Counted from the first letter of the stretch, positions 44,637 through 53,611 are shown. The stretch: 64,000 nt of DNA from WTFY01 sp964614915 (GCA_964614915.1 CAZTNC010000019.1:253240-317239), one strand, 5' to 3'. Notes: generated from the sequence alone by a model not told the origin. Translations and numbers: made by a program.

Positions 44637-45644
44637 TTACTCTGGTTTTCTGGCCTTGTGGAGATACATGGGCGTGAATATTCCAAGTCGCCCTGCATCT
44701 GCAAGGCTGTCAGCACCCTGATTCAAAAGGAGCGCAACATCCAAGGTGCCCCTCGGTACGATTTTGAGCACCTCCAGCAGTTTCACGACACGCGCGGTCA
44801 TGGCACGCCCGACAGCGGTTCTTGGCAGGCTTCTGAGGTTGAACGAGCCGCCGTCCAGGGCCCGGTACCACTCCAGACCCGGCTCCGTCTCAAGGCTCAA
44901 GTCCCGGGTCTCGATATTATCGAAACCCGCCTGAATCAAGCCTTCATCGATGCGTTCGAACGAGGCCACGTCTGCCAGGGAGTTATTCTCCAGCACTTTC
45001 TTCTTCAGGGCCATGTGTCCGGGATCTGCAGCCTCGTACTTCGGTGTCATGGCGTACTCATAGCCGGCGAACCAGGCACCGGGCTTGAGCACCCTCAAAA
45101 TCCCGGCGTAGCATGCGCGCTTGTCCGTGGCGTGGGCCGTACCCTCGATCTGGTAAGCCGCATCGAACGTGTTGTCCTTTGCAGGGATGTCCATGAAGTC
45201 TCCATGCAGCGTGGTGCACTGCACCTGCAGGCCGGCTTTGCGATTGTATCGCTGGCATTTCTCCAGCTGGTACTCGTTGATGTTGAGGCCCACGATATTT
45301 GCCCCGGTGGCTTTGGCGATGGTGCGCTGCGGGCCGCCGATGCCGCAGCCGACGTCAAGCACGTTCATGCCGGGCTTGAGATCGAGGATGCTGCCAATGT
45401 TGCGCTCGTGAGCGGCAATCGCATGTGCGAATGACTTTCCCTTGATGGCCGGTGCGAAGTGAAAGGACTGGCCCCAGCCATACTCGTAGAAATCCGTGAC
45501 CAGGTTGTAGTACAGCCTGGACATCTCGAGCGCGAGCTTGTCTCCTTGCAGAAAAGAATCCTTGTATGCACGCAGTGCCTGCTTGACCTCCTTGGAGCCG
45601 TAGGCACGAGATACCGGGTTGTGAAAGAGATTCTTCCTTTTCAA
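44637..45644 (-). CDS. Sterol C-24 methyltransferase-like protein (Erg6 type)
   Basis: A 335-residue SAM-dependent methyltransferase with the hallmarks of sterol side-chain methyltransferases: FYEYGWGQSFHFAP near residue 52, VLDVGCGIGGPQRTIA near 94, VGLNINEYQLEKCQRYN near 118, YQIEGTAHATDK near 165 (Erg6 has IEATCHAP), GYEYAMTPKYE near 192 and a C-terminal GIFTPMYLHKARKPE, the end of the SMT_C domain. Erg6 adds a methyl to C-24 of sterols. Length and motif order fit a bacterial SMT. The start is a TTG at 45644 with no strong Shine-Dalgarno. No squalene epoxidase or oxidosqualene cyclase is in the window, so its sterol could come from elsewhere. Confidence 0.85.
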   Translation of the reverse strand: MKRKNLFHNPVSRAYGSKEVKQALRAYKDSFLQGDKLALEMSRLYYNLVTDFYEYGWGQSFHFAPAIKGKSFAHAIAAHERNIGSILDLKPGMNVLDVGCGIGGPQRTIAKATGANIVGLNINEYQLEKCQRYNRKAGLQVQCTTLHGDFMDIPAKDNTFDAAYQIEGTAHATDKRACYAGILRVLKPGAWFAGYEYAMTPKYEAADPGHMALKKKVLENNSLADVASFERIDEGLIQAGFDNIETRDLSLETEPGLEWYRALDGGSFNLRSLPRTAVGRAMTARVVKLLEVLKIVPRGTLDVALLLNQGADSLADAGRLGIFTPMYLHKARKPE

Positions 45645-46058
45645 AATTTCTGGACCCTTGAGTCAGTCACATGATTTCCGGCTTTTAATCGGGTAAAGGT
45701 CGGGTCGGCGCACCTCTGCTCTGCTGGCATCTCGATACGAATGGGAGGCTCGGGTTGCGCCTAACAACAACCGCAAGTCAAAGCAGTGTACGGCCATGCG
45801 CGAGATTTTTCGCCTATCAAATGAAGGGGGTGCCCCGCGGGAAGGACGACCTGTATCCGCTCCCAGGAATATCCATGAGTGAGTCCCCTGATGCTGCCGT
45901 TTTGCCTGCAGCAATTGAACTTGTTGTGAATTTTCACGGAGACGGAGCCTGATCTTCCTAGTTGTCGGCCAGGAGTCCATCCGAACCACTGGCACGGGCG
46001 CGCTCAGTCCCTATTCATCGGCAATGATGCTAGATTTACAAAAAAATAGAGGATTGAG
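45645..46058. other. Intergenic stretch between the methyltransferase and EEP genes
   Basis: About 410 bases with only short frames on both strands and no recognised element. The promoters of the divergent neighbours should be here. Confidence 0.4.
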
Positions 46059-46112
46059 ATGGCTGAAAAAATCGGGACAGGTACGATTCTTGGTGCAGGC
46101 TTTGCCGGATGA
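46059..46112 (+). CDS. Tiny upstream ORF coupled to the EEP gene
   Basis: Seventeen codons, MAEKIGTGTILGAGFAG, with a GGATTGAG sequence before the ATG. Its TGA overlaps the ATG of the next gene (ATGA at 46109-46112). It may couple translation of the EEP-family gene, or be the residue of a larger gene. Confidence 0.35.
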   Translation: MAEKIGTGTILGAGFAG

Positions 46113-46954
46113 TCAAGATCGTCAGCTGGAACATCGCCAAGCGAGCGCGCCCCTGGCACGAGCTGGTGGAGATGGCGGAACAGGGCGAGGTGGATGTCGC
46201 ACTGGTGCAGGAAGCGGGCAGGCCTCCCAAGGAACTGGTCCGTCTTCTTCGCTACGAGGACGAGGTGTTCTGGAACCGTAACCTGTACGACCGCTGGTGC
46301 GTGGTCGTGCCAATGTCCGATCGCATCGAGGTCGAGCCCTTGCGGCAAGTACCGCCGACCCGTGAGGTCGGCGACCACGAGATCGGCGTCAGCGGCATCG
46401 GCTTGATTGCCGCCGCCAAGGTGACACCACGCGAGAACCCGCAAGATGCGTTTGTCGCAATCTCCATGCATGCCCACCTGATGAAACCTCACCCATCGAC
46501 GAAGAGCACCTGGCAAGTCGGTGCCTCCGATGTCTCGGCCCACCGGATCCTGTCGGACCTCTCGGCCTTCATCGGGGACCGCGACCCTGAAAGCCATCGT
46601 ATCCTGGTGGCAGGTGACATAAACATGATGTACGGGGCGACGGGCTACCAGTTTTCCTTGCCTGAGCGTGAACGCTCGGTCTGGGGGCGCTTCGATGCGC
46701 TTGGACTCAAGCTTCTGGGCCCGCAAGTCCCTGACGGGCAACCGGTGGTTGTCTACCAGCCGGATGTGCCGGCGGACACGCGCAACACCCCGACTTTTCA
46801 TTCCCGCAAGCAATCCCCGATCGAGGCCAACCGCCAGCTCGACTATGCGTTTGCCTCAAGAGGCTTTCACGAGCGGATCAGCGTGCGCGCATTGAACGGG
46901 GTTGATGAATGGGGCTCCAGCGATCATTGCCGGCTAATCATCGAGGTTTCTTGA
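46109..46954 (+). CDS. Endonuclease/exonuclease/phosphatase (EEP) family protein
   Basis: A 281-residue protein of the EEP superfamily. The Mg-binding and catalytic segments appear in order: IVSWNIAKR near residue 4, DVALVQEAG near 29, HRILVAGDINMM near 165 with the GD-N motif, and DEWGSSDHCRL near 268 with the SSDH motif. Members hydrolyse phosphodiesters in DNA, RNA, lipids or inositol phosphates. There is no signal peptide, so it acts in the cytoplasm. The substrate is unknown. It overlaps a tiny upstream frame. Confidence 0.8.
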   Translation: MIKIVSWNIAKRARPWHELVEMAEQGEVDVALVQEAGRPPKELVRLLRYEDEVFWNRNLYDRWCVVVPMSDRIEVEPLRQVPPTREVGDHEIGVSGIGLIAAAKVTPRENPQDAFVAISMHAHLMKPHPSTKSTWQVGASDVSAHRILSDLSAFIGDRDPESHRILVAGDINMMYGATGYQFSLPERERSVWGRFDALGLKLLGPQVPDGQPVVVYQPDVPADTRNTPTFHSRKQSPIEANRQLDYAFASRGFHERISVRALNGVDEWGSSDHCRLIIEVS

Positions 46955-47022
46955 TTATTTCGTCCATGAGATTTTATAAAGGCTTGAGCCACTTTCCCGC
47001 ATGAGGAAATCGATCAGCTAGA

Positions 47023-47172
47023 ATGGCTCCCATGGCCCGGAAAAAACATGACGATGGATTCGACAATTTCAGGCGGCTGGACCGAATCCTGGGACATGTG
47101 CTGGATCTGGTGAAAATTATCATGTGGCTGGTGGTGTTATCCGTGCTCGTCGCTGCACTGACATTTCTTTGA
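47023..47172 (+). CDS. Small single-span membrane protein
   Basis: A 49-residue frame, positively and negatively charged N-terminus (MARKKHDDGFDNFRRLD) followed by one strongly hydrophobic helix (IIMWLVVLSVLVAALTFL) to the end. The ATG at 47023 or 47032 could start it. No family recognised; the pattern suits a small inner-membrane protein. It follows the EEP gene by 68 bases. Confidence 0.4.
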   Translation: MAPMARKKHDDGFDNFRRLDRILGHVLDLVKIIMWLVVLSVLVAALTFL

Positions 47173-47295
47173 GATCAGGCACCCTATCCTGGGACAAAGT
47201 GTAAAACCACTAAGTCCTCCCCTGTAGTTCCTGCTGCCGGTCATGATCTGCCCGGTGCAAAACCTTGAAGTCCAATCGCATGGATGCAGGCTCGC

Positions 47296-48447
47296 TCAGT
47301 CTCGATTCGTCGGCATGCCAGTAAGCGACAGCACAAGCTGCACCACCTCCACCTGCCGGGAAAGTCCCGTCTTGCGGAAAATCTGCTTCAGGTGCCAGCG
47401 CACCGTGCCTTCACTGCGCTTGGTCAAGGCGGCAACATCACGCACACTCTTGCCTTCGGCCAGCATCGCCGCGAGCTGACTCTCCGCAGGCGTGAAACCG
47501 CACATCCACCGCAACATGTCCGGGTCGATCCGGGCAGGACTCGACGGATCGACCACCAGCATCAGGGCCGCAACGTGCCGGGGCCGACCCTCTCCCTGCG
47601 GATCTTTCACCGGGGTCACATGCAGCACCAGCCGGGACAGTGCATCCGCCCGATTCACCACCATCGAGCCGCTCTCACCCACACCTTCCAGTCGCGGCAG
47701 CGCACGGGCCAGCACCTGCTCGAGCTTGGCCTGGTCGTCCTTGGAGGTGGCCTTGACGAACCCGCCCTCATCGAACAGCCCGTCACTCTTGTCGAGGATC
47801 TCGAACGCCCGGTCGTTCAGCGCCACGATCTGCCCCCACGCATCAAGCTGTATGACGCCGGTCAGGACATTATCGAGCAGCCCAACGACCGAACTGCCGA
47901 GTGCACGCGCATCTGCCAGCGCCTGGCGCGCACCCACGTAGTGGCGGATGTGGGGCAACAAGCGCCCGAGCATCCTGATCTGGGCTCCTGACCAGCTGCC
48001 GTCCAAGGAATCGGCCACGGACATGACGATGCGCGTACCACTGTCCGGACCGTCGAGGCGCACATTGAGGCAATTCTGCATGCTGGTACGCGAGAACGCC
48101 TCGTTATAGGTGCGTGAAACCTTCTTCTCCTCTTCGGTGATCAGCTCGTTGATGTGGACGATGTAGCTGTCCGGCAATTGTCGCAGGCGCGGGATCCGCT
48201 CGTCGCTCGGGTAGTAATCTTCGAAGTACTCATGCTCCAGCTCCCGGCATCGCAACCCCCGGTAGCAAAGCATCGCGAAGTAGATCTCCACGCCGCTCTC
48301 CGCGGTCCCCTCCCCGAACACCAGGATATTGCCCTTGCTTCTGCAGGCGGTGTCGATCAGCCCCGATACGGCAGGCCACTTGGCATCCTCAAGCACCGCT
48401 TCGTGCAGCAAGGCCAAAATACGCTCGTACACATCTTGATCGCTCAT
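47296..48447 (-). CDS. LuxR-type transcription regulator with PAS-like domain
   Basis: A 383-residue regulator. The C-terminal LuxR helix-turn-helix is FTPAESQLAAMLAEGKSV, then TKRSEGTVRWHLKQIFRKTG. A PAS-like sensor region lies near residues 195-260 (VLTGVIQLDAWGQIVALND). No N-acyl homoserine lactone motif (W-Y-D-P-W-G) is seen, so its signal is unknown. Start MSDQDVY at 48447 is chosen because the rest of the frame is unlike protein. The 18-base motif at 48607-48624 lies 160 bases upstream, suggesting autoregulation. Confidence 0.85.
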   Translation of the reverse strand: MSDQDVYERILALLHEAVLEDAKWPAVSGLIDTACRSKGNILVFGEGTAESGVEIYFAMLCYRGLRCRELEHEYFEDYYPSDERIPRLRQLPDSYIVHINELITEEEKKVSRTYNEAFSRTSMQNCLNVRLDGPDSGTRIVMSVADSLDGSWSGAQIRMLGRLLPHIRHYVGARQALADARALGSSVVGLLDNVLTGVIQLDAWGQIVALNDRAFEILDKSDGLFDEGGFVKATSKDDQAKLEQVLARALPRLEGVGESGSMVVNRADALSRLVLHVTPVKDPQGEGRPRHVAALMLVVDPSSPARIDPDMLRWMCGFTPAESQLAAMLAEGKSVRDVAALTKRSEGTVRWHLKQIFRKTGLSRQVEVVQLVLSLTGMPTNRD

Positions 48448-48606
48448 GAATCCCCTACTTGCCTGTTCCCCGTTCGTGCCACAGTACCAGTGCCCGCTAC
48501 CTAAGCGCCCGTCGAATCCCGCCCGCACGTCATGCACACCGGCCCGGGCATCTCCCGGCAACCACCTGCTATCAAGAAAATGTACAAATGTGGGCGGGAC
48601 TTGTCG

Positions 48607-48624
48607 CCTCCCAAATAAGGGGGA
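48607..48624 (-). promoter_or_regulatory. Shared 18-base element upstream of the LuxR-type regulator
   Basis: Minus-strand sequence TCCCCCTTATTTGGGAGG. Near-identical to the element at 53233-53251, with a single extra A. Its core CTCCC(8)GGGAG is an inverted repeat, as expected for a dimeric regulator. It lies 160 bases before the regulator start, in the same orientation as the gene. Confidence 0.6.
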
Positions 48625-48754
48625 GCACCACGGGAAGTTTGCCAGTCCGTCGCTTGACTCGCCCGCCAATCAGGGTGCAGGCGCGCCGACAACGACAAAG
48701 TATTTTTCCGGCAGGCGAATCCGGCTGCCGTCCATACCCTGCATTCGAAAGGGA

Positions 48755-49684
48755 TTACTCCAGTTCCGCGCCGAACGCGCCCTCGATCCTGTATCCGTCG
48801 CGTCGGTACCAGAACGTAGCGGCCACGGTCTCCCCGTTCGCGCCATAGAAACTGCCCGTGGTGCTGCCAGACGTTCTACCGAAGCTCGACTCGTACTGGT
48901 CTGCAGGCAGCGTGAAGGTCGCGAAATCGAGAAGCGGATCGTAGCCTGGGTCGGTGCGGTTGGTCCCGACGTCACCGTGGAAGGACATCCCCGGCAGGGT
49001 GCCGCGCCCGCCGCCGGGTAATTCCAAGTACATTCGCGACAGAAAAACATTCAGTACGTCATCCGCGCCCGGTCCGTAGTGGTCGCGTGGCCCGTACGTG
49101 GCGTTCACTTGCCCGGTGACGCGGTTGGTCTCGCCCCCCTCTGCGGGGGAGACACCAAAGCCGTAGGCCCGGCCCCAGACAGGGCCCGTATACCGGTACA
49201 CGCTGTTCTCAAGCGTGGTCCGCGGCAGGTAGTCCACCAAACCGGTTGGTGTTCCATGCACCTGCCAGTGCGAGCTGCTGCCGGTCACCATGGACTCTTC
49301 CACCCGGAAGTGATTGCGGTTGAAGTCCGCCCAGAACCCCAGGCTCCCGGGGCTCAACTGTCCACCCGGGGGGGTCGAGGGAGGTTCATGCGCAGGGGGA
49401 ATGTCCATGGGATGATCCTCCATAGGTGGATCATCCATGGGGGGTGACATCGTTGGCATAATGCCCGTCTCGTCCCCTGGCATGTGCTGCAGGGAACCGT
49501 TCTGAGAACCCCCGCTGCCCCCGCCGCCACAGGAAATCAGCAGGACGGTCATCAGCGTGATCCCGAAGCAGGAACCCAGGTGGCGCTGAGGCGCAGCGCA
49601 TGGCGGGATGCGCAGCTGCCAAAAGAAGCGGGCGTCCTTACTAGAAATGTCGCCCAAGAGTAATTCGCCCGGCGTAGTGCTCAT
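48755..49684 (-). CDS. TbpB-like surface lipoprotein with proline-rich linker
   Basis: A 309-residue lipoprotein as annotated. The lipobox is LISC followed by GGGGSGG, then a Pro/Met-rich linker (PPMDDPPMEDHPMDIPP), then a domain with ADFNRNHFRVE and the small-barrel motif GSFYGANGETVAATFWY, similar to TbpB-like and Slam-dependent lipoproteins. Start is unclear: ATG 49684 lies 44 bases inside the autotransporter's 3' end and gives a long n-region; TTG 49657 or a non-standard start are alternatives. It follows the autotransporter in the same operon. Confidence 0.7.
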   Translation of the reverse strand: MSTTPGELLLGDISSKDARFFWQLRIPPCAAPQRHLGSCFGITLMTVLLISCGGGGSGGSQNGSLQHMPGDETGIMPTMSPPMDDPPMEDHPMDIPPAHEPPSTPPGGQLSPGSLGFWADFNRNHFRVEESMVTGSSSHWQVHGTPTGLVDYLPRTTLENSVYRYTGPVWGRAYGFGVSPAEGGETNRVTGQVNATYGPRDHYGPGADDVLNVFLSRMYLELPGGGRGTLPGMSFHGDVGTNRTDPGYDPLLDFATFTLPADQYESSFGRTSGSTTGSFYGANGETVAATFWYRRDGYRIEGAFGAELE

Positions 49685-52600
49685 CGTCCGAACCCAGGCC
49701 GCCTGCAGTGAGTTCCGCCCCGAACGAGATGTGTCCGCGGCGGTACGTTCCCCCCAGGTCCAGCAGGAGACGCGTCCTGATCGGTTTCGAGGAAAGTTCC
49801 TCTCCCGAGACATCGATGCTCGTCTCCATCCCGTCCAGGGTATGCGCGAGGTCCACCGACCCGTGCAGGGAAACCGTCCCGCCCCACCAGTTCCTGGCCT
49901 GTGCCGTCTCTGCGGCCATTCCCAGGCTGGCCGTGATGCGGGTGGCATCGACTCCCGAGACGCGCGCATCCACCACATCGGTGAACTTCTCCACGTCGAC
50001 TTCCGAATGCATCAACCGCGCGCGCGGGGCTAGGGTCACTCCTGCACCGGTCGTCATACGCTTGCCGACCTCGAGGTCCAGGCTCTGGGCATACGCTTCG
50101 ACGTCTGCCTCAAGGCGGCCCAGTTCATCCGAAAAGAGATCCATGTCGTAGCGCGTGAGGGAGAACCCGCCTGCCGCGTAATACGCGCTTGGCCCATCGA
50201 CGGAGAGCCCCAGTGTGAGGCCGATCCCTTCGGCATCGATCTTGCCGCCTCTCACAGGCGAGGATACATCCGCCGAACCGGAAACATGGCGCAGGGAGGC
50301 CGAGCCCGTGGCATGCTCACCGAGGTAAATGTCTTTCCCCGCTTCCACCGAATGGTGATCGTAGTCGTACTCCGCCCCCACGCTTTCACGTTCTGCCTCA
50401 TACGAGCCTTTGCCTGCCGAGACACGCACCCAGACAAGGGAATCAGGAGACAAGGCCCGCCTGGTGAAGGATCCGGGATCACTCATGCGCAGCAAAAAGC
50501 CGGGCAGGGCCTCGTAGACCGCAGCACGTGGAGCATATTCCTCCACGAACACGGGGGAGCCGCCGGATGCCGGCAAATACAGGAAGTCCTTGGCAGAAAA
50601 ATCCCGGTCGGCGAGGATGCCCAATGCAGGGTCGCTGATGATCCAGTTCGCAGGGTCCGGGTCTGTGCGGTCCGTGACCAGCACGCCTTCACCCACCACG
50701 GCCACGTTGTATGCCCCGTTCGGGGCCACCTCGTCAGTGATGCCCGTGGCACCCTCGTGCAGGGTCACCCCGTTGATGATGATCGTGGTCTTACCGCCGT
50801 CGTTGATGATCCAGTCGTCGCCGATGACGTCCTCAACGCGACGCCCGTCAAGGTCCATGTCGACGATCAGCTTGGGCCCGTCCGTCGATGCAAGGGGTGC
50901 AATCTCCGACACCGCACCGGCGCTTCTCGGCCCCACGCCACCGGCGACATCTCCTCCGAACAGCTGCCCTTGGGTGCCGCCATTACCGGATGTGCCTTGT
51001 GTCGCGAGGATGGCAATTCCGGAATACGCGCTGATACTTCCCGTCGGCCCGATGTGAACCATGCCGTCGCCTTCAACATGGATGCCCGCCTGGGTATCGG
51101 ATTCCGTCGAAACGGAATTCTCCACCGAGTACACCTTCGGCTCAGGTGCGGGGGGTACAGTTGGCACAGGGGGTGGAGGCGGCGGAGCCGGTATCCTCGT
51201 TTCGTTGAAGTCCGCCACCGAGAAATCCCGGTCGGCGATAACGCCCAATGCCGGGTCACTGATAGTCCAGTTCACAGGGTCCGGGTCCGTGCGGTCGGTG
51301 ACCGTGACCCCTTCTTCCCTCATCCTCACATTCCATGCGCCGTTGTGTGCCACGGCGTCGGCAATGACGCCCGTTGCACCGTCGTGCAACACGACATCGT
51401 TCACCGCAAGAGTGGTTTCACCCCCGTCGTTGATGATCCAGTTGTCGCCGAAGACCTGCGCCACGCGCCGCCCGCCGAGGTTCAGGTCGACGCGCAGCTT
51501 GGGGGGAATGGCTGCAATGGCCGGGATCACGTTGTTGGGGTCGGTACTGTCTTCCGGCACGGCCGCCACGGTGCCCGTGGCCAGGATCGCAACGCCCGAA
51601 TCCGAATCGATGCTTCCCTGTGTGCCGATGATGACCCGACCACCCCCCGCGAGAAACACGCCTTCTGCCGCGCTCGACACGGAACCGTCCACCGTGACGG
51701 TCTGGCGGCGGTAGCCGTCCTCATCAAGGCCGGCCACGCGCTCTGGCGCACCGTCCGCGTTGACGATGCCGACCCGCACCCCTTGTGCACCCGCACCGCT
51801 CGTATCGATGCTGCCGCCCACATCGATTGAGATGAGGCTCGTATCCTCGGACGTACCATAATGATAGGCGACGATGCCGTGGCCACTTTCGCCCGTCGTG
51901 GTGATGGTGTTGCCGGAGCCGGTCTCGATCGAAAGCGTGCCGCCGTTGGTGGCCGAACCGAGCCTCCCGTAGACGCCGTAGGAGTACGCGCCCTTGGTGT
52001 CGAGTGTGCCGCCCTGCAATTCGACATCGACGTCGCCGGTACCCTCGTGGCGGGCCCAGATGCCGTTGGAGAAGGTGTCTCCGTAGGTCGGGTGCAGTGC
52101 CATGCTTTGGGTGGTGATGGCGAGGTCGCGCAGCAGGATGGAGATCTTGCCTTCGCCGGTGTGGTAGCCATAGATGCCATAGGCGTTCAGGCCGTTCGTG
52201 GTGATGGAATCGTCTTCACCATCGATAGTGATATTGCCGCCGGTGGTTTCATTGCGAACCCAGATGCCGTGGGTGTCATCGCCCATCGTGGTGATCGTGG
52301 TCCTTCTCGTTTTGACCACCACATTGTGAGATTCCGTATTTCCCTCGCTGGTGCTGTAGATGCCGTAGGCACCTTGGCCCGCCGTCTCAATGGTGGTGTC
52401 CTGCACGTCGATGTCGATGTCGCCTGTACCTTCGCCACGGTGCGAGCCGTCGATGCCACCGCTACGGTCGCCCGTCGTATTGATGCTGGTGTCCTGCACG
52501 TCGATCTCGACGCCGCCACTGCCGACGTGCTGGGCATAGACGCCGCGAGATTCGACTCCCTGCGTGGTGATGGCGGTATCCGTGACGGTCACGGAATTGT

Positions 52601-53039
52601 TGCCGGTACCTGTGTGCACGCCGTGCACGCCCGCAGCCCGCTCACCGGTCGTGTCGATCGTGCTGGGCGTGTCCGCGCTGCTGGCACTGACGCCGATGTC
52701 GATGTCCGCGGTGCCTTCATGGGAAGCCTTTACGCCCGCCTCGGTGGTGCCGCTGGTGTCGATGTCGATGTCAACAGCATCGATGGTGATGTCGCTGGTG
52801 GAAGTGCTGTCTTCGGTGCACTCGATTCGCTCTCCGCTTGCAGGCGTGTCGCTGCACACGGCAGTCGAGTGCGCCGGGGCGGATAGTGCACCGGTGATGA
52901 GAACGAAAAGCATGGACAGAAGGCGAACGCCGGCCGGCTTGACTCCTGCACTTTCAAAAGGGTGTGCTGGCGTGCCCGTAGCTGGCCGCTGCCTGAGGCG
53001 GCTATGAGTACATCCAGTTGTAACGCCTGCACTCTCCAT
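49641..53039 (-). CDS. Large autotransporter with repetitive beta-helix passenger
   Basis: A 1132-residue exported protein. The signal region is long (through LFVLITGALSAPAHS). About 400 residues follow in repeated units of roughly 30-45 residues with TTGxxxxGIxxxHxGxGxIxI patterns, suggesting a beta-helix. Then comes a tandem duplication of a unit with NWIINDGG and DRTDPDPxNWxISDPALG (see repeat entry). The C-terminal autotransporter barrel begins near LVWVRVSAGKGSYE and ends GRITLGRHF, with the terminal Phe. A proline-rich APPPPPPVPTVPPAPEPK linker joins the duplicated units. The start at 53039 is chosen before the signal peptide; the open frame extends to 53213. The regulatory element at 53233-53251 lies about 195 bases upstream. 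Confidence 0.85.
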   Translation of the reverse strand: MESAGVTTGCTHSRLRQRPATGTPAHPFESAGVKPAGVRLLSMLFVLITGALSAPAHSTAVCSDTPASGERIECTEDSTSTSDITIDAVDIDIDTSGTTEAGVKASHEGTADIDIGVSASSADTPSTIDTTGERAAGVHGVHTGTGNNSVTVTDTAITTQGVESRGVYAQHVGSGGVEIDVQDTSINTTGDRSGGIDGSHRGEGTGDIDIDVQDTTIETAGQGAYGIYSTSEGNTESHNVVVKTRRTTITTMGDDTHGIWVRNETTGGNITIDGEDDSITTNGLNAYGIYGYHTGEGKISILLRDLAITTQSMALHPTYGDTFSNGIWARHEGTGDVDVELQGGTLDTKGAYSYGVYGRLGSATNGGTLSIETGSGNTITTTGESGHGIVAYHYGTSEDTSLISIDVGGSIDTSGAGAQGVRVGIVNADGAPERVAGLDEDGYRRQTVTVDGSVSSAAEGVFLAGGGRVIIGTQGSIDSDSGVAILATGTVAAVPEDSTDPNNVIPAIAAIPPKLRVDLNLGGRRVAQVFGDNWIINDGGETTLAVNDVVLHDGATGVIADAVAHNGAWNVRMREEGVTVTDRTDPDPVNWTISDPALGVIADRDFSVADFNETRIPAPPPPPPVPTVPPAPEPKVYSVENSVSTESDTQAGIHVEGDGMVHIGPTGSISAYSGIAILATQGTSGNGGTQGQLFGGDVAGGVGPRSAGAVSEIAPLASTDGPKLIVDMDLDGRRVEDVIGDDWIINDGGKTTIIINGVTLHEGATGITDEVAPNGAYNVAVVGEGVLVTDRTDPDPANWIISDPALGILADRDFSAKDFLYLPASGGSPVFVEEYAPRAAVYEALPGFLLRMSDPGSFTRRALSPDSLVWVRVSAGKGSYEAERESVGAEYDYDHHSVEAGKDIYLGEHATGSASLRHVSGSADVSSPVRGGKIDAEGIGLTLGLSVDGPSAYYAAGGFSLTRYDMDLFSDELGRLEADVEAYAQSLDLEVGKRMTTGAGVTLAPRARLMHSEVDVEKFTDVVDARVSGVDATRITASLGMAAETAQARNWWGGTVSLHGSVDLAHTLDGMETSIDVSGEELSSKPIRTRLLLDLGGTYRRGHISFGAELTAGGLGSDDEHYAGRITLGRHF
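50585..51681 (-). repeat. Tandem duplication within the autotransporter passenger
   Basis: Two copies of a unit of about 160-170 residues, approximately 51204-51681 and 50585-51095. Both carry a glycine-rich start, DLNLGGRRV or DMDLDGRRV, NWIINDGG or DWIINDGG, VxLHxGATG, a VTDRTDPDP or VLVTDRTDPDP run, and an ISDPALGVIADRDFS or ISDPALGILADRDFS end. They are separated by a Pro-rich linker. The copies differ substantially, so the duplication is old. Confidence 0.8.
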
Positions 53040-53232
53040 GTTGTAGGGGGCCTTCAGCCGTGACCTGGCACAGCTTGCAAAATCCGGAAAACTCAAAAAA
53101 GCCATTGCCTGCCCGGTTCCTTGTTCAACTGTTCCCGTTGAGGAAACACGACCTAGGCCTGATTGAAGCGGCAAGGAGTGGTTCGGCAAAATCGAACCGT
53201 GCGAAAGATACAAAAAAATTTGCGGCCTGTAT

Positions 53233-53251
53233 CCTCCTCAAATAAGGGGGA
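53233..53251 (-). promoter_or_regulatory. Shared 19-base element upstream of the autotransporter
   Basis: Minus-strand TCCCCCTTATTTGAGGAGG, matching the element at 48607-48624 except for one inserted A. It lies 194 bases before the autotransporter start and about 50 bases before the divergent higA-type gene, so it could control either. Confidence 0.6.
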
Positions 53252-53299
53252 TTTGCGAAATTTCGGGAATCAGGAGAGGATTACCATTGAGAGGCAGAC

Positions 53300-53611
53300 A
53301 TGAGCTCAGCACATGACATTCGTATGAAAAAGCCTGCCCATCCCAGCGGGTTTGTCAAACATGAAATCATCGAAGCGCTTGGACTCACGGTGACAGCAAC
53401 AGCCCAGGGGCTGGGAGTGACCCGGGCAACCCTGTCCGCTTTTCTGAACGGGCGCGCCCGCCTGTCGCCAGAGATGGCCTTACGGATCGAGAAGGCGTTC
53501 GGTGTGTCGATGGACACCCTCATGAGGATGCAAAACAGCTATGACATTGCTCAAGCCCGCATGCGCGCAGGTGAGATCAAGGTTGCGCGGTTCGAGAGCA
53601 AGGTGAAATAA
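53300..53611 (+). CDS. Orphan HigA-type antitoxin/regulator
   Basis: A 103-residue XRE-type helix-turn-helix protein of the HigA/VapI family: KKPAHPSGFVKHEIIEALGL, TATAQGLGVTRATLSAFLNGR, MALRIEKAFGVSMDTLMRMQ. No toxin gene lies beside it on the same strand, so it may be an orphan antitoxin acting as a repressor. It is divergent from the large autotransporter, so their promoters share the 260-base interval 53040-53299. Confidence 0.8.
   Translation: MSSAHDIRMKKPAHPSGFVKHEIIEALGLTVTATAQGLGVTRATLSAFLNGRARLSPEMALRIEKAFGVSMDTLMRMQNSYDIAQARMRAGEIKVARFESKVK

Noticed and set aside
46001..47315. Imperfect 23-base direct repeat (46001-46023 and 47293-47315) around the EEP gene
   Set aside because: Twenty of 23 bases match, but a match of this level is expected by chance somewhere in 64 kb, and no target-site or insertion-sequence features accompany it.
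51700..52800. Repetitive sequence that might be mistaken for a CRISPR or tandem DNA array
   Set aside because: The repeats are degenerate, follow codon periodicity and encode the autotransporter passenger; they lack constant-length repeats and spacers.
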